Source: Viridilinea sp964592425
Lineage (GTDB): Bacteria; Chloroflexota; Chloroflexia; Chloroflexales; Chloroflexaceae
Assembly (NCBI GenBank): GCA_964592425.1
Contig: CAZQCG010000009.1
Location: forward strand, 1 to 64,000
Length of the DNA stretch: 64,000 nt
Reading direction: 5' to 3'
The translations under genes were made by a program, and so were the position numbers. Each line of letters opens with the position of its first letter. Within the stretch, counting starts at the first letter, position 1. Under the pieces are notes generated by a model. That model was not told the origin of the DNA. It saw nothing but the letters and a program-made list of their open reading frames with translations, and ran no database searches. Positions 20,317 through 28,930 of the stretch are shown here, piece after piece.

Positions 20317-21237
20317 ATGTCTGACCCCAAAGCTGACCGCCTGGCCGCCATCCGAGCCGCTAACGCTGAACGACGCCTGACCGCAGCGGGTGTCGGGGTG
20401 GGCGCTGAAGCCCCGCACAATGACCCGGCCAGCTCAGACGAGGCCAGGGTCGCTCAGCCGCTGCGGGACAGCCCGCCCTTGATCACGCATCCCACGGCGC
20501 TCCCTACGGCGAGTGCCCCTACCGATCCAGACGCTTCGTTGAGCATCGGAAGTGTCGGCCTCATCGCGCTCGCCGCAGCGGGCGGGGCGCTCCTCGCCCT
20601 CGTCCTGCCGAGCCTGCTCCCCGGTCTGGCCACCTCGCTGCTCGGCCCCGAGCCCAAGGTCTACTGGTACCTGGCGCGCTCCACGGCCTTCGTCGCCTAT
20701 GCTCTCCTCTGGCTCGCCATGGCTCTTGGCCTGATGATGACCAACCAGCTTGCCCGCCTCTGGCCGGGCGGCCCGCTGGCCTTCGACCTGCACGAGCACG
20801 CCAGTATCCTCGGCCTGGCTTTCGGGTTCTTTCACGCCCTCATCCTGCTCGGCGACCGCTACATGAACTACACCCTTGCCCAGATCCTGATCCCCTTTGC
20901 CAGCGGCGGCGCGGCGGTGGTCTGGGTCGGCATGGGCCAGGTTAGTCTCTACCTGATGGGCCTCGTCGGGCTGAGCTTCTACGTCCGCCCGTTGCTCGGG
21001 CGGGCTGGCTGGCGTCTGATTCACTTTCTGAGCTTCGTGATCTTCGTGCTGGTGCTGCTCCACGGGGTAATGAGCGGGAGCGACAGCGGCACAGCCTGGG
21101 TGCAGGCTCTCTACTGGCTCAGCGGCGGCAGCCTGCTCTTTCTCATCATCTATCGCGTGCTGGTCAGCGTTATCAGGCCCGCGCCCGCGCGCCGTTCGGC
21201 CGGCACGAAGCCTGGGGCGCAGACTACCAAGGCGTAA
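20317..21237 (+). CDS. Ferric reductase-like transmembrane protein
   Basis: A 306-residue membrane protein. The hydrophilic N-terminal third begins MSDPKADRLAAIRAANAERR, a short helical motif also found in DGR target 1. About six hydrophobic helices follow. His residues in FDLHEHASILGLAFGFFHAL and RLIHFLSFVIFV..LLHG are placed as haem b ligands of the ferric reductase-like (FRD/MsrQ/NOX) domain. CAGGAG precedes the start at 20317. No flavin or NAD domain is attached, so a separate electron donor is needed. ApbE follows 75 bases later, suggesting a flavinylated redox partner outside the cytoplasm. Confidence 0.8.
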   Translation: MSDPKADRLAAIRAANAERRLTAAGVGVGAEAPHNDPASSDEARVAQPLRDSPPLITHPTALPTASAPTDPDASLSIGSVGLIALAAAGGALLALVLPSLLPGLATSLLGPEPKVYWYLARSTAFVAYALLWLAMALGLMMTNQLARLWPGGPLAFDLHEHASILGLAFGFFHALILLGDRYMNYTLAQILIPFASGGAAVVWVGMGQVSLYLMGLVGLSFYVRPLLGRAGWRLIHFLSFVIFVLVLLHGVMSGSDSGTAWVQALYWLSGGSLLFLIIYRVLVSVIRPAPARRSAGTKPGAQTTKA

Positions 21238-21312
21238 GCCGCCCCAATGCCTGCCTGCCCCATGCTGCCATATCCTACGCCGAGTCGAGACCGGCTTTGC
21301 AGAAAGATCCTG

Positions 21313-22242
21313 ATGCTGACCCGCACCTTCTTTGCCATGGGCTGCCAGATGCTGGCCGTCGTCGACGCCGAGAGCGCCGCTGCCGCCGAGCGGCTCGCCC
21401 GCGTTCCTGGGTGGTTCGCCGTGTGGGAACGTCGCCTGAGCCGCTTCCACCAGGACAGCGAGCTCTCCCAGCTCAACCGCGCAGGCGGGGTAGCGACGCG
21501 GGTAAGCCCTGTCCTGGCAGAAGTCCTCGCCGCAGCCCTGGAGGCCGCGCGCCTGAGCGACGGCCTGGTCACCCCGATGGCGCTGGCCGCCCTCGAGGCT
21601 GCCGGCTACGACCGCCCGTTTGCCGACCTGGCGCTCAAGCTCCCCGTCTGCCGCTCAGAACCCCAGCCGGCCGCCGACTGGCGTGGTATCCGCCTCGAGG
21701 CTGCGACGCGCACTGTTACCCTCCCGGTCGGGGCACGGCTCGACCTTGGCGGTACGGCGAAGGGTTGGGTGGCGCGCGAGGCCGTACGTCGGCTGAGTGC
21801 GGCGGGGCCGGCCCTGGTCGACGCCGGAGGCGATATCGCAGTCAGTGGCGCGATGGCTGACGGCGGCCCCTGGCCGATCGCCATCGTGAGTCCGTTCGGC
21901 GCTGCGGAGGAGTCCCTGGCGGTGCTCCAACTCGCCTCCGGTGCGGTCGCCACCTCAGGGCGCGATTACCGCCGCTGGCGTCAGGGCGGGCAGGAGCAGC
22001 ACCACCTGATCGATCCGCGCACGGGGCGCCCCGCCGTGACCGACGTGCTCGCTGCGACCGTGGTAGCTGCGGACTGCGGGAGCGCCGAGTTAGCAGCCAA
22101 GACCGCGCTTATCCTTGGGAGCCGGGACGGGATGGCGTGGATCGAGGCGCGACCGGAGCTCGCAGCCTGCCTGGTCCTCGAAGGCGGGCGAGTGCTCCAC
22201 AGCCGCGGCTTGACGCGCTTCCTCGCCCCGCCCGAGTGGTGA
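21313..22242 (+). CDS. apbE: FAD:protein FMN transferase ApbE
   Basis: A 309-residue enzyme that splits FAD and attaches FMN to a Thr/Ser of target proteins. The N-terminal FFAMGCQM, FSRFHQDSELSQLN-like segment (WERRLSRFHQDSELSQLN), LDLGGTAKGWVAREAVRRL, ALVDAGGDIAVSG and HHLIDPRTGRP are all family hallmarks. No lipoprotein or Sec signal is obvious, unlike many ApbE proteins. The ATG at 21313 starts the conserved region; the frame is open to 21247. It follows the ferric reductase-like gene, so the pair probably builds an electron-transfer unit. The acceptor protein is not obvious in this window. Confidence 0.9.
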   Translation: MLTRTFFAMGCQMLAVVDAESAAAAERLARVPGWFAVWERRLSRFHQDSELSQLNRAGGVATRVSPVLAEVLAAALEAARLSDGLVTPMALAALEAAGYDRPFADLALKLPVCRSEPQPAADWRGIRLEAATRTVTLPVGARLDLGGTAKGWVAREAVRRLSAAGPALVDAGGDIAVSGAMADGGPWPIAIVSPFGAAEESLAVLQLASGAVATSGRDYRRWRQGGQEQHHLIDPRTGRPAVTDVLAATVVAADCGSAELAAKTALILGSRDGMAWIEARPELAACLVLEGGRVLHSRGLTRFLAPPEW

Positions 22243-22446
22243 CCTACCAGGGCGCCGTCGTCTCCGCGGCAGATTCTCCCGAGGATGGATCTCAGGATGA
22301 GGAGGAGGACAACGAGGCAGACGAGGATGCTGAAGAGGCGGACGGATGGCTACAGACCCGGCGACTTTGGCTGCAAAGTCGGCTACATGAACGACCAAAT
22401 GCGGAGCCTGCTGGCTCCGCGTTTGGCTTCCCAAAGCCCTAAACTC

Positions 22447-22498
22447 TGGTGCCCCCGGCGCGACTCGAGCGCACGACACGCGGTTTAGGGAACGGGGC
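22447..22498 (-). pseudogene. Decayed tRNA-Arg(CCU) copy B (possible attachment-site remnant)
   Basis: On the minus strand it keeps the 3' CCA, acceptor and T-arm (TGCGCTCGAGTCGCGCC differs from the intact tRNA by one base in this stretch) and CCTAAACCGCG of the anticodon arm. It lacks the same D-arm/anticodon segment as copy A. The 3' half of a tRNA at a distance from the intact gene, with integrase remnants next to the intact copy, is the usual mark of an integrative element. Confidence 0.65.
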
Positions 22499-22659
22499 GG
22501 GCCTGTCCATAGCGGTGCGTAGCTATCAGTATCTGGCTTTCTGATGCGATCCGCTCTTCGCAGCCGGCTGAACGCGATCAACGAGCTGAATGAGGCGCTC
22601 AAGCTGCTGGCACTGAGCGACCTGCGCCGTCGCCACTCCACTGCGTCGGAGGCCCAACT

Positions 22660-22965
22660 CCAGCGCCGCCTGGCAACACGCTGACGGTCTACACCGACGT
22701 CGGGCGCGTCATTGAGCGCCCCGCCGAGTTGCCAATCATCATTGGGATTACCCCAGACAGCACCCTCGTCATCGAAGATCGCTCGGAGTTCCCGCATCTA
22801 CTGGTTGTCGGCGCCACGAACTCGGGCAAAGCGGTCTTTCTTCGCAGCCTCCTACTCAGCCTGATGACGCAGTATAGGCCGGGAGGGTTGGAATTGTTGA
22901 TCGTTGATCCGAAACGTACGGACTTCATCACTTCCTGCTGCTATAATGTGATTCGTATCCTCTAG
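22660..22965 (+). pseudogene. FtsK/SpoIIIE-like ATPase fragment
   Basis: The frame contains SEFPHLLVVGATNSGKAVFL, RSLLLSLMTQYRPGGLELLI and VDPKRTDF, the Walker A region and following strand of FtsK/SpoIIIE-type DNA-pumping ATPases. It stops about 15 residues later, losing Walker B and the rest. The Walker A ends GKA instead of GKS/T. FtsK-like coupling ATPases are common in integrative elements, so this may be debris of the element that brought the island. Confidence 0.65.
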
Positions 22966-22992
22966 CTCTGCTCAAGAGGGCAACCTGCCTCT

Positions 22993-25227
22993 ATGGCCTT
23001 CTTCTCAACCACCGCCCTCGCCGCAGGCAACCCGGCCTTTCGTGGACGTGCCGCCGAGCTTGAGCGCCTGGTGCGCCTTTGCCGCGAGGAGGTAACGCAC
23101 TACGGGGTGCTCTATGGTGGACGCCAGAACGGCAAGACCAGTCTGCTCTTGCAGTTGCAGAGGGCGATTGCTCCGCCACTGAAGATCCGCCGTATCGACT
23201 TCCAGCAGATCCAGGGCGTCCCGCCGGAGCGTGTCTTCGCCTTCCTCGCCAGGCAGATGGAGCCGGTGCTGAGTTTTCCTGGGGGCCTCGCCGCCGTCAC
23301 CGATGCGCCCTCGCTGGGGGCAAAGCTGGAAGCGGCGCTCGCGCCGCCCGAGGTGGAGCGCCTGATCCTGCTGCTTGATGAGCTGGGTGCGCTGCGTGAG
23401 GACGCACGGGAGGCGCTGGGCAATGCGTTGCGCTCGTTTTTCCACGACCGGCTGGAGCGCCCGGCGCTCACCAAGCTCCAGGTGATCTTCAGCGGCGGGG
23501 TGGAGTTGTACCGCATGGTAGCGACGGAGGTCTCGTCGCTCCACAATATCTGCCAGGAGATCTACCTGTCCGACTTGCCCCAGCCGGAGGCGGTGCAGCT
23601 GATCGCCGACGGCCTGCAGGCTACGGGTGTAGCCACCCCGCTGAGCGCCAGGTTGGGCCAGGCGGTATTTGTCCAGGTCTCCGGCCACCCCTACCTGACC
23701 CAGCGTATGGGTGAGTTGCTGGCGAGCTCTCACGCGGGCGGGGCTGCTCTGAGCCTGGCCGATGTTGAACGTGCAGCGGACGAGATCGTCGCTGACGCGC
23801 CGCCGCTGCTGCGCCGCATCCGCGACGACCTGCGCCAGCACCAGCTTGAGCAGGCCGCCCGGCGTCTGCTGCGTGACCAGCCACGCTTCAGTCGCCTCGA
23901 CGACGAGATGGCCCACCTGGAACTGATCGGCCTGGCCCGGCGCGACGGCGCTGTCTGGGCACCGCGCAATTCCCTGCTCGCCACGGTGTTCCGCGAACGG
24001 CTCGGTGTGCCCGAGCCGATCGCGCCATCAGCGGCGCCCCCTGTCATATCAGCAGTAGCATCGCCACCACATGAGCGGACCGCCACACCCGCCCTTGCGC
24101 CGCAGGATCCGGAAACACCACCTCAAACTGCTGAGCCAAGAAAATTGACAGCCGCCGAGAAAGCTGCCAGGCTCGCACAGATTCGGGAGGCCAATGCAGT
24201 CAAAGGTCACTCTTCCAGTTCGTCGACACCAGCAGGAGAAACAACGGCAGCATCAGCGGGGACGCAGATAGACGACAAGGCAGCGAAGCTAGCGGCTATT
24301 CGAGCACGCAACGCCTTGAAACAGTCCCCTACACAATCTACTTCTGTTTCTCCTGTAGCTTCGCCTGCTACGAAGGTCGATGAAAAGGCTGCAAAACTGG
24401 CTGCCATTCGTGCTGCCCACCGCTTGAAGAAGTTTCAGGAAATTGGGCTTGGACTTATCCATGTGCCCGCCGGTCCCTTCCTGATGGGCAGCAGCGACGC
24501 CGACAAGCAGGCCCGCGGCGACGAGAAGCCCCAGCACCGCCTGGAGTTGCCCGCCTACTGGATCGGCAAAACCCCGGTAACCAACGCCCAGTTCCGGCCC
24601 TTTGTGGAGGGAGATGGCTATCGCAATCAGGCCTACTGGACGCAGGCGGGCTGGCAGTGGCGTGAGCAGGAGCAGATCATTAAGCCAGGTTACTGGGACG
24701 ATGCAAAGTGGAACGGTGCGGCCAGCCCGGTGGTGATGGTAAGCTGGTTCGAGGCGGTGGCCTACTGCCGCTGGCTGAGCGCCCAGACCGGCCATCCCTT
24801 CCGGCTGCCGAGCGAGGCGGAGTGGGAGAAGGCGGCGCGGGGGCCGGATGGGCACATCTGGCCCTGGGGCAACACATGGGAGGCCGGGCGCTGCAATAGC
24901 AAAGAGGCGGGCATTGGGCAGACCACACCGGTCGGGCAGTTCCCCGGCGGGGCCAGCCCGTACGGTGCCCTCGACATGGCCGGCAATGTCTGGGAGTGGT
25001 GCGCGACAGTCTATGGAAAGGGCTACCCATATGCCCTGGAGGACGAGTGGGCCGACGCATACCTGGAGCCAGACGCAGGAAGGAGGTTGCGCGGCGGGTC
25101 GTGGTACAACCAGCAAAAACACGTGCGCGGGGCGTACCGCTACGTCAGCTTCAACTCGCGCTACCGCGACGGCAACTTCGGTTTGCGGGTCGCCAGTCAT
25201 TCTCAATTGCCCGGTTCTGAATCCTGA
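22993..25227 (+). CDS. DGR target 1: AAA/STAND-like NTPase fused to FGE/C-type-lectin domain
   Basis: A 744-residue protein. An N-terminal ATPase begins NPAFRGRAAELERL, with Walker A GGRQNGKT (residues 42-49) and Walker B ILLLDE (Asp129), followed by a helical/winged-helix region to about 345. The linker has three copies of a KAA(K/R)LA(A/Q)IR helical motif. Residues about 486-735 form a formylglycine-generating-enzyme-like domain (VPAGPFLMG, PSEAEWEKAARG, MAGNVWEWC, GGSWYN). The paired active-site cysteines of true FGE are absent from the HVRGAYRYVSFNSRYR segment, so it is probably a binding fold. The last 34 residues include VR1 (25123-25203). N-terminal paralogy with target 3 is clear. I infer an NTP-switch sensor whose binding face is rewritten by the DGR. 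Confidence 0.88.
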   Translation: MAFFSTTALAAGNPAFRGRAAELERLVRLCREEVTHYGVLYGGRQNGKTSLLLQLQRAIAPPLKIRRIDFQQIQGVPPERVFAFLARQMEPVLSFPGGLAAVTDAPSLGAKLEAALAPPEVERLILLLDELGALREDAREALGNALRSFFHDRLERPALTKLQVIFSGGVELYRMVATEVSSLHNICQEIYLSDLPQPEAVQLIADGLQATGVATPLSARLGQAVFVQVSGHPYLTQRMGELLASSHAGGAALSLADVERAADEIVADAPPLLRRIRDDLRQHQLEQAARRLLRDQPRFSRLDDEMAHLELIGLARRDGAVWAPRNSLLATVFRERLGVPEPIAPSAAPPVISAVASPPHERTATPALAPQDPETPPQTAEPRKLTAAEKAARLAQIREANAVKGHSSSSSTPAGETTAASAGTQIDDKAAKLAAIRARNALKQSPTQSTSVSPVASPATKVDEKAAKLAAIRAAHRLKKFQEIGLGLIHVPAGPFLMGSSDADKQARGDEKPQHRLELPAYWIGKTPVTNAQFRPFVEGDGYRNQAYWTQAGWQWREQEQIIKPGYWDDAKWNGAASPVVMVSWFEAVAYCRWLSAQTGHPFRLPSEAEWEKAARGPDGHIWPWGNTWEAGRCNSKEAGIGQTTPVGQFPGGASPYGALDMAGNVWEWCATVYGKGYPYALEDEWADAYLEPDAGRRLRGGSWYNQQKHVRGAYRYVSFNSRYRDGNFGLRVASHSQLPGSES
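25123..25203 (+). repeat. DGR variable repeat VR1
   Basis: 81 bases matching the TR at 30426-30503 except at TR adenines, plus one additional AAC-derived codon. The first block reads TAC GTC AGC TTC AAC where TR has four AAC; the second reads TAC CGC GAC GGC AAC TTC. Every variable codon keeps the third-position C, as expected from adenine-directed mutagenesis of AAC. It is identical to VR3. Confidence 0.9.
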
Positions 25228-25299
25228 TTGCTGTCTTCTGTGTGTGGGCGGCCCTGCATATGGGAGAGCCAGGCAGGTGGGAGAGCGAGGGGAAGGGAT

Positions 25300-25342
25300 G
25301 TGGGGCAGGGCCTGCCCTGCCCCACCCGCGCCGTAGGCGCGG
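25300..25342 (+). other. Tandem hairpins downstream of VR1
   Basis: GTGGGGCAGGG/CCCTGCCCCAC (11-bp stem, CCTG loop) is followed at once by CCGCGCC/GGCGCGG (7-bp stem, GTA loop). The same pair follows VR2 and VR3. DGR targets in phage BPP-1 have a hairpin downstream of the VR that aids retrohoming; a terminator or RNA-processing role is also possible. Confidence 0.7.
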
Positions 25343-25366
25343 ATCGCATGATGAGCGGGTAAGTAT

Positions 25367-28300
25367 ATGGGCCATAGCGAACAACGCTTCTTCGCCGTCG
25401 TCGGCGTCGTCCTCACGATCATCGGCCTGCTGCTCGCCGCGCTTGCTGTGCCGTTGTGGCAGCCCTGGCTCAGTGATCTGCTGAAGAACCCACTGTTCCC
25501 GTGGCTGGTTGGCTTCATAGTGGCCTTTCTTGTCGCTGTGGCTACGCTGGCCTACCTGCTCCGCGACCGGATTGTTGCTCTGCTGCGTGCATTACTGCCC
25601 GGCACTCGCCTGGAGACGCGTTACCTACAGTCAGTGGCGCAGACCTACGGCAAGACCCCGGCGCTGCTCGCCGGAAGCCAGGAATCCTCCTATAGCGACC
25701 TCAACTTGCTTGAGGCCTACAGCCCGCTAAAACTGAGGCCCGACCGTGATGGGCTCGGTATCCCTGCCCAGCCGGGTGATGCCGATGAGCTTGACGATCC
25801 GAACACCGACCGCCCAATGGTGCGCCTGCCTGATGGCAGGCTGGTCGCTAGGTCGCGTAGTCCGCAACACCTTCTGTCACGCCGTCGGCTCGGGGCACAG
25901 CTGGCCTATTGGGGGCTCTGGTCGCTCGCTCAAGCAGTTCTGCTCATGCTTGCCGCCGCCCTCGCCCTCTGGCTTCTGCGCTCACCCGTCGGCGGCTGGC
26001 TGCTCGATTGGTGGCGTGTCGCCCTGGCTCTGCTGGCTGGTGGCCTCTGGCTCTTCGGCGCATTCCGCCTGCACGCCTGGCTGGTTGCAGAGGACGATGT
26101 CCTGGCTGACCTGCTGAAATGGTGGCAGCAGCGCCGCGAGTGCCTGGCCGAAGCCAGTACGCCACAGGCCGAGATCTGGCAACACCGCCGCCTGCTGATC
26201 CGGGGTGACCCGGGCAGCGGCAAGACGACCCTGCTGCGCCACTTGGCAGTGATTTGCGCCCGCGAAAGAGGTAGACTCCCCGATCGCTCTCGCGAGACCA
26301 CCGTGCGGGCCCTCTATGGCTGGCCCGCGTGCCCGTTCCCGATCTACATTCCCCTGCGCGCCCTGGATCTGAGTAGCCGTGATGCCGATCTGCTCACCGC
26401 ATATACCCAGAAGCTGGGGCTGTTGCTGAACCACGACCTCGACGATTGCACCGTGGCCTTCTTCAACGACCGCCTGCAGCGGGGCGAGTGCCTGGTGCTG
26501 CTCGACGCCTTCGATGAACTGCGCGATGAGCACACACGCACGCTGGTCGCCCGCCTGATCGCTACACTTCCCCCAGGACCGAAGGGGCGCCCGAATCGCT
26601 TCGTCGTCACCTCGCGCATTATCGGCTACGAAGGCCAACTGAACGGTGAAGGCTTTGTGCGCCGCCGCGTCGAAGAGCTTGACGAGGATCAGGCGGCTCG
26701 GTTCATCCGCGCCCGTTACGCAGCAATCTGGTCCAGTGAACGTCGCGTGCTGGCCCAGGATCCGCAATGGAAGTTTGACCGCCAGGCCGAGAACCTCATC
26801 CGGCGCCTGCCAAGCAACCCTGGTCTGCGCCGGCTGAGCCGCAACCCCCTGCTGCTCTCGCTCACCGTCGCTCTACACTATGATCATCGAGGGCGCGGCT
26901 TGCAACTCCCCGAGGAGCGCTACCGGCTCTACGAGGAGGCCCTGCGCATGCTGGTGCGCGACTGGGAGCGGCGCAAGGATGCTGATATAAACCTGGAGCC
27001 GACCGATGACCGCAGCGACCTGACCCTCGACGAGCGGCTTCGACTGCTGCGTGAGTTGGCCTGGATGATGTTTGAGCAGAGCGCCGACGGCGCAAGTCCC
27101 CGTGCCCACGCGGTGGTGCGCGGCAGTCAGGTCAGGGCCCGGCTGGCCGAAATCTTGACCCTCCTCCCCGGCTTTGCACCCGACAAGGTTGGCGCGGCCC
27201 GCACCCGGCATGCCGAGTCAGAGGCTGAGCGCTGGCAGCAGAACATCAGCCAGCGTGGCGGTGTGCTCCAGGAGTTGGGCAACGTACCTGGGAGTAACGA
27301 TGTCGAAATCCAGTTTGCCCACCTGACCTTCCAGGAGTACCTGGCCGCCCGCGCCGCCGCCAGCGAAGATGGCACACGCCGGCTCGCCCGCATTCTGGAG
27401 TGCTGGGATCGCCCAACCTGGCGCGAGGTACTGCTGCTCTACGCGGCCAGCCACGACGCGACGCCGGTGATTCGCCACCTCCAGGCTCAGCCGGGGATCG
27501 CCAGCACGCTGCTGGCCGGCGCCGTGCTGCTGGAGCGGCCAACCCAGTTGAGCCTCGATCTGCAAGAGCGCACTCTGGCGCAGTTGCGCCAACTGGCCCT
27601 GACTTCCACTGAAGCGAGTGAGGAGCAGGCGAATGAGGCGCTGCGGCAGCTTGAGGAGCGGGCAGCCCTGCCTGAGCCGGCAGAGCTGCTGCGTGCCTTT
27701 GAGCACGCCCCCTACGGCCCCATCCGCGCCCGCGCCCTGGAGTTGGCTCTCGGCCGGCCAATCTTGAGCCTGGATCGTGAGCAGGCTCTACAACGAGGAA
27801 CGCCGCTACCGTTGCCTGAGGCTGGCCTTGTTCCAACCCTGCTGCGTGTCATCGAACACGACCCGCACCACCTGCCGCGCATAGCCTCCGGCTATGTGCT
27901 CGCTGGGGCCGACCCGCGCTTCAGCGGTGACGGCTGGATACCAGAGCTGGTGCACATCCCCGCAGGCCCCTTCCTGATGGGCAGCGGCGACGATGACAGG
28001 CAGGCGGACAACGACGAGAAGCCTCAGCACCGCCTGGAGTTGCCCGCCTACTGGATTGGCAAGTACCCGGTGACTGTGGCCCAATGGCGGCGCTTTGTAG
28101 AAGGCGACGGCTACACGACCCGCAAATACTGGACACGGGTCGGCTGGGGCTGGCACCATAATGATGAGAATGGCCTGGCAAAGCTTTTACAGCACTTGCC
28201 AGGGCGCAAACCCGTGCGCCGCGCTGCCGATGAGCGCTGGCGTGGTTTGGAGCATGGCGATGACAATCTGCCAGTAGTGAATGTCACCTGGTTCGAGGCG

Positions 28301-28771
28301 GTGGCCTACTGCCGCTGGCTGAGTGTGCAGACCGGCCACCCGTTTCGGCTGCCGAGCGAGGCGGAGTGGGAGAAGGCCGCCCGCGGGCCGGACGGGCGCA
28401 TCTGGCCCTGGGGCAATAGCTGGGAGGCGGGGCGCTGTAATAGCAAGGAACTGGGGTTTGGACACCCTTCTCCGGTAGGTAGCTTCCCTGGCGGCATCAG
28501 CGTGTATGGTGTTCACGACATGGCTGGCAACGTCTGGGAGTGGTGCGCGACGGAATGGCGCAAGGCGTATCCGTACAAGCTGGAGGACGAGTGGGAGGAG
28601 GCCTATCTGGAACGTGACGCCGCGACCCGTGTGTTGCGCGGCGGGTCGTGGTACAGTGCGCAAAACTACGTGCGCGGGGCGGACCGCCTCAACCTCGACT
28701 CGCGCTACCGCGACTACTACGGCGGTTTGCGGGTCGCCAGTCATTCTCGCTTGCCCGGTTCTGATTCCTGA
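25367..28771 (+). CDS. DGR target 2: membrane NACHT NTPase fused to FGE/C-type-lectin domain
   Basis: A 1134-residue STAND protein. Two N-terminal hydrophobic hairpins (about residues 8-65 and 180-235) should anchor it in the membrane. The NACHT domain has Walker A RGDPGSGKTT (280-288), Walker B LVLLDAFDEL (Asp380) and sensor FVVTSRIIGYEG. A helical region with QFAHLTFQEYLAARAA, typical of NACHT proteins, follows, then Leu-rich alpha repeats to about 850. Residues 860-1125 are the FGE-like domain ending in VR2 (GGSWYSAQNYVRGADRLNLD then SRYRDYYGGLRVASHS). FGE active-site cysteines are absent. It starts 24 bases after the VR1 hairpins. The architecture resembles NLR-like receptors: a variable sensor, an NTPase switch and a membrane-located output. 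Confidence 0.9.
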   Translation: MGHSEQRFFAVVGVVLTIIGLLLAALAVPLWQPWLSDLLKNPLFPWLVGFIVAFLVAVATLAYLLRDRIVALLRALLPGTRLETRYLQSVAQTYGKTPALLAGSQESSYSDLNLLEAYSPLKLRPDRDGLGIPAQPGDADELDDPNTDRPMVRLPDGRLVARSRSPQHLLSRRRLGAQLAYWGLWSLAQAVLLMLAAALALWLLRSPVGGWLLDWWRVALALLAGGLWLFGAFRLHAWLVAEDDVLADLLKWWQQRRECLAEASTPQAEIWQHRRLLIRGDPGSGKTTLLRHLAVICARERGRLPDRSRETTVRALYGWPACPFPIYIPLRALDLSSRDADLLTAYTQKLGLLLNHDLDDCTVAFFNDRLQRGECLVLLDAFDELRDEHTRTLVARLIATLPPGPKGRPNRFVVTSRIIGYEGQLNGEGFVRRRVEELDEDQAARFIRARYAAIWSSERRVLAQDPQWKFDRQAENLIRRLPSNPGLRRLSRNPLLLSLTVALHYDHRGRGLQLPEERYRLYEEALRMLVRDWERRKDADINLEPTDDRSDLTLDERLRLLRELAWMMFEQSADGASPRAHAVVRGSQVRARLAEILTLLPGFAPDKVGAARTRHAESEAERWQQNISQRGGVLQELGNVPGSNDVEIQFAHLTFQEYLAARAAASEDGTRRLARILECWDRPTWREVLLLYAASHDATPVIRHLQAQPGIASTLLAGAVLLERPTQLSLDLQERTLAQLRQLALTSTEASEEQANEALRQLEERAALPEPAELLRAFEHAPYGPIRARALELALGRPILSLDREQALQRGTPLPLPEAGLVPTLLRVIEHDPHHLPRIASGYVLAGADPRFSGDGWIPELVHIPAGPFLMGSGDDDRQADNDEKPQHRLELPAYWIGKYPVTVAQWRRFVEGDGYTTRKYWTRVGWGWHHNDENGLAKLLQHLPGRKPVRRAADERWRGLEHGDDNLPVVNVTWFEAVAYCRWLSVQTGHPFRLPSEAEWEKAARGPDGRIWPWGNSWEAGRCNSKELGFGHPSPVGSFPGGISVYGVHDMAGNVWEWCATEWRKAYPYKLEDEWEEAYLERDAATRVLRGGSWYSAQNYVRGADRLNLDSRYRDYYGGLRVASHSRLPGSDS
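28670..28747 (+). repeat. DGR variable repeat VR2
   Basis: 78 bases, the same length as the TR. It differs at 13 positions: 12 are TR adenines (for example AAC to CTC, GAC, TAC or GGC, and AAT to AGT) and one is a T to G (TAC to GAC). No C or G of the TR is changed. This is the clearest evidence that the retroelement works by adenine-specific mutagenesis. Confidence 0.95.
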
Positions 28772-28863
28772 ATCCTGTTTTCTGTGTGCGGGCGGCCCTC
28801 ACCTGCTCCCGCCGTGCGGGAGCGGGACGATCACTGGAAGGCGAGCAAGGGCAGGGATGGGGT

Positions 28864-28906
28864 GTGGGGCAGGGCCTGCCCTGCCCCACCCGCGCCGTAG
28901 GCGCGG
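28864..28906 (+). other. Tandem hairpins downstream of VR2
   Basis: Base-for-base the same double hairpin as after VR1 (11-bp stem with CCTG loop, then 7-bp stem with GTA loop). It ends 24 bases before the reverse transcriptase start codon and is followed by CATATTTTTG, so it could also influence transcription or translation of the RT. Confidence 0.7.
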
Positions 28907-28930
28907 ATCGCGCATATTTTTGAGGGGGCA

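Noticed and set aside
22993..25227. FGE domain considered as an active sulfatase-modifying enzyme
   Set aside because: The paired cysteines needed for formylglycine formation are missing in all targets and no sulfatase gene is present. The fold is probably used for binding.
24289..25518. Long minus-strand frame opposite the FGE domain of target 1
   Set aside because: It mirrors the coding strand, recurs opposite targets 2 and 3 for the same reason, and has no domain.
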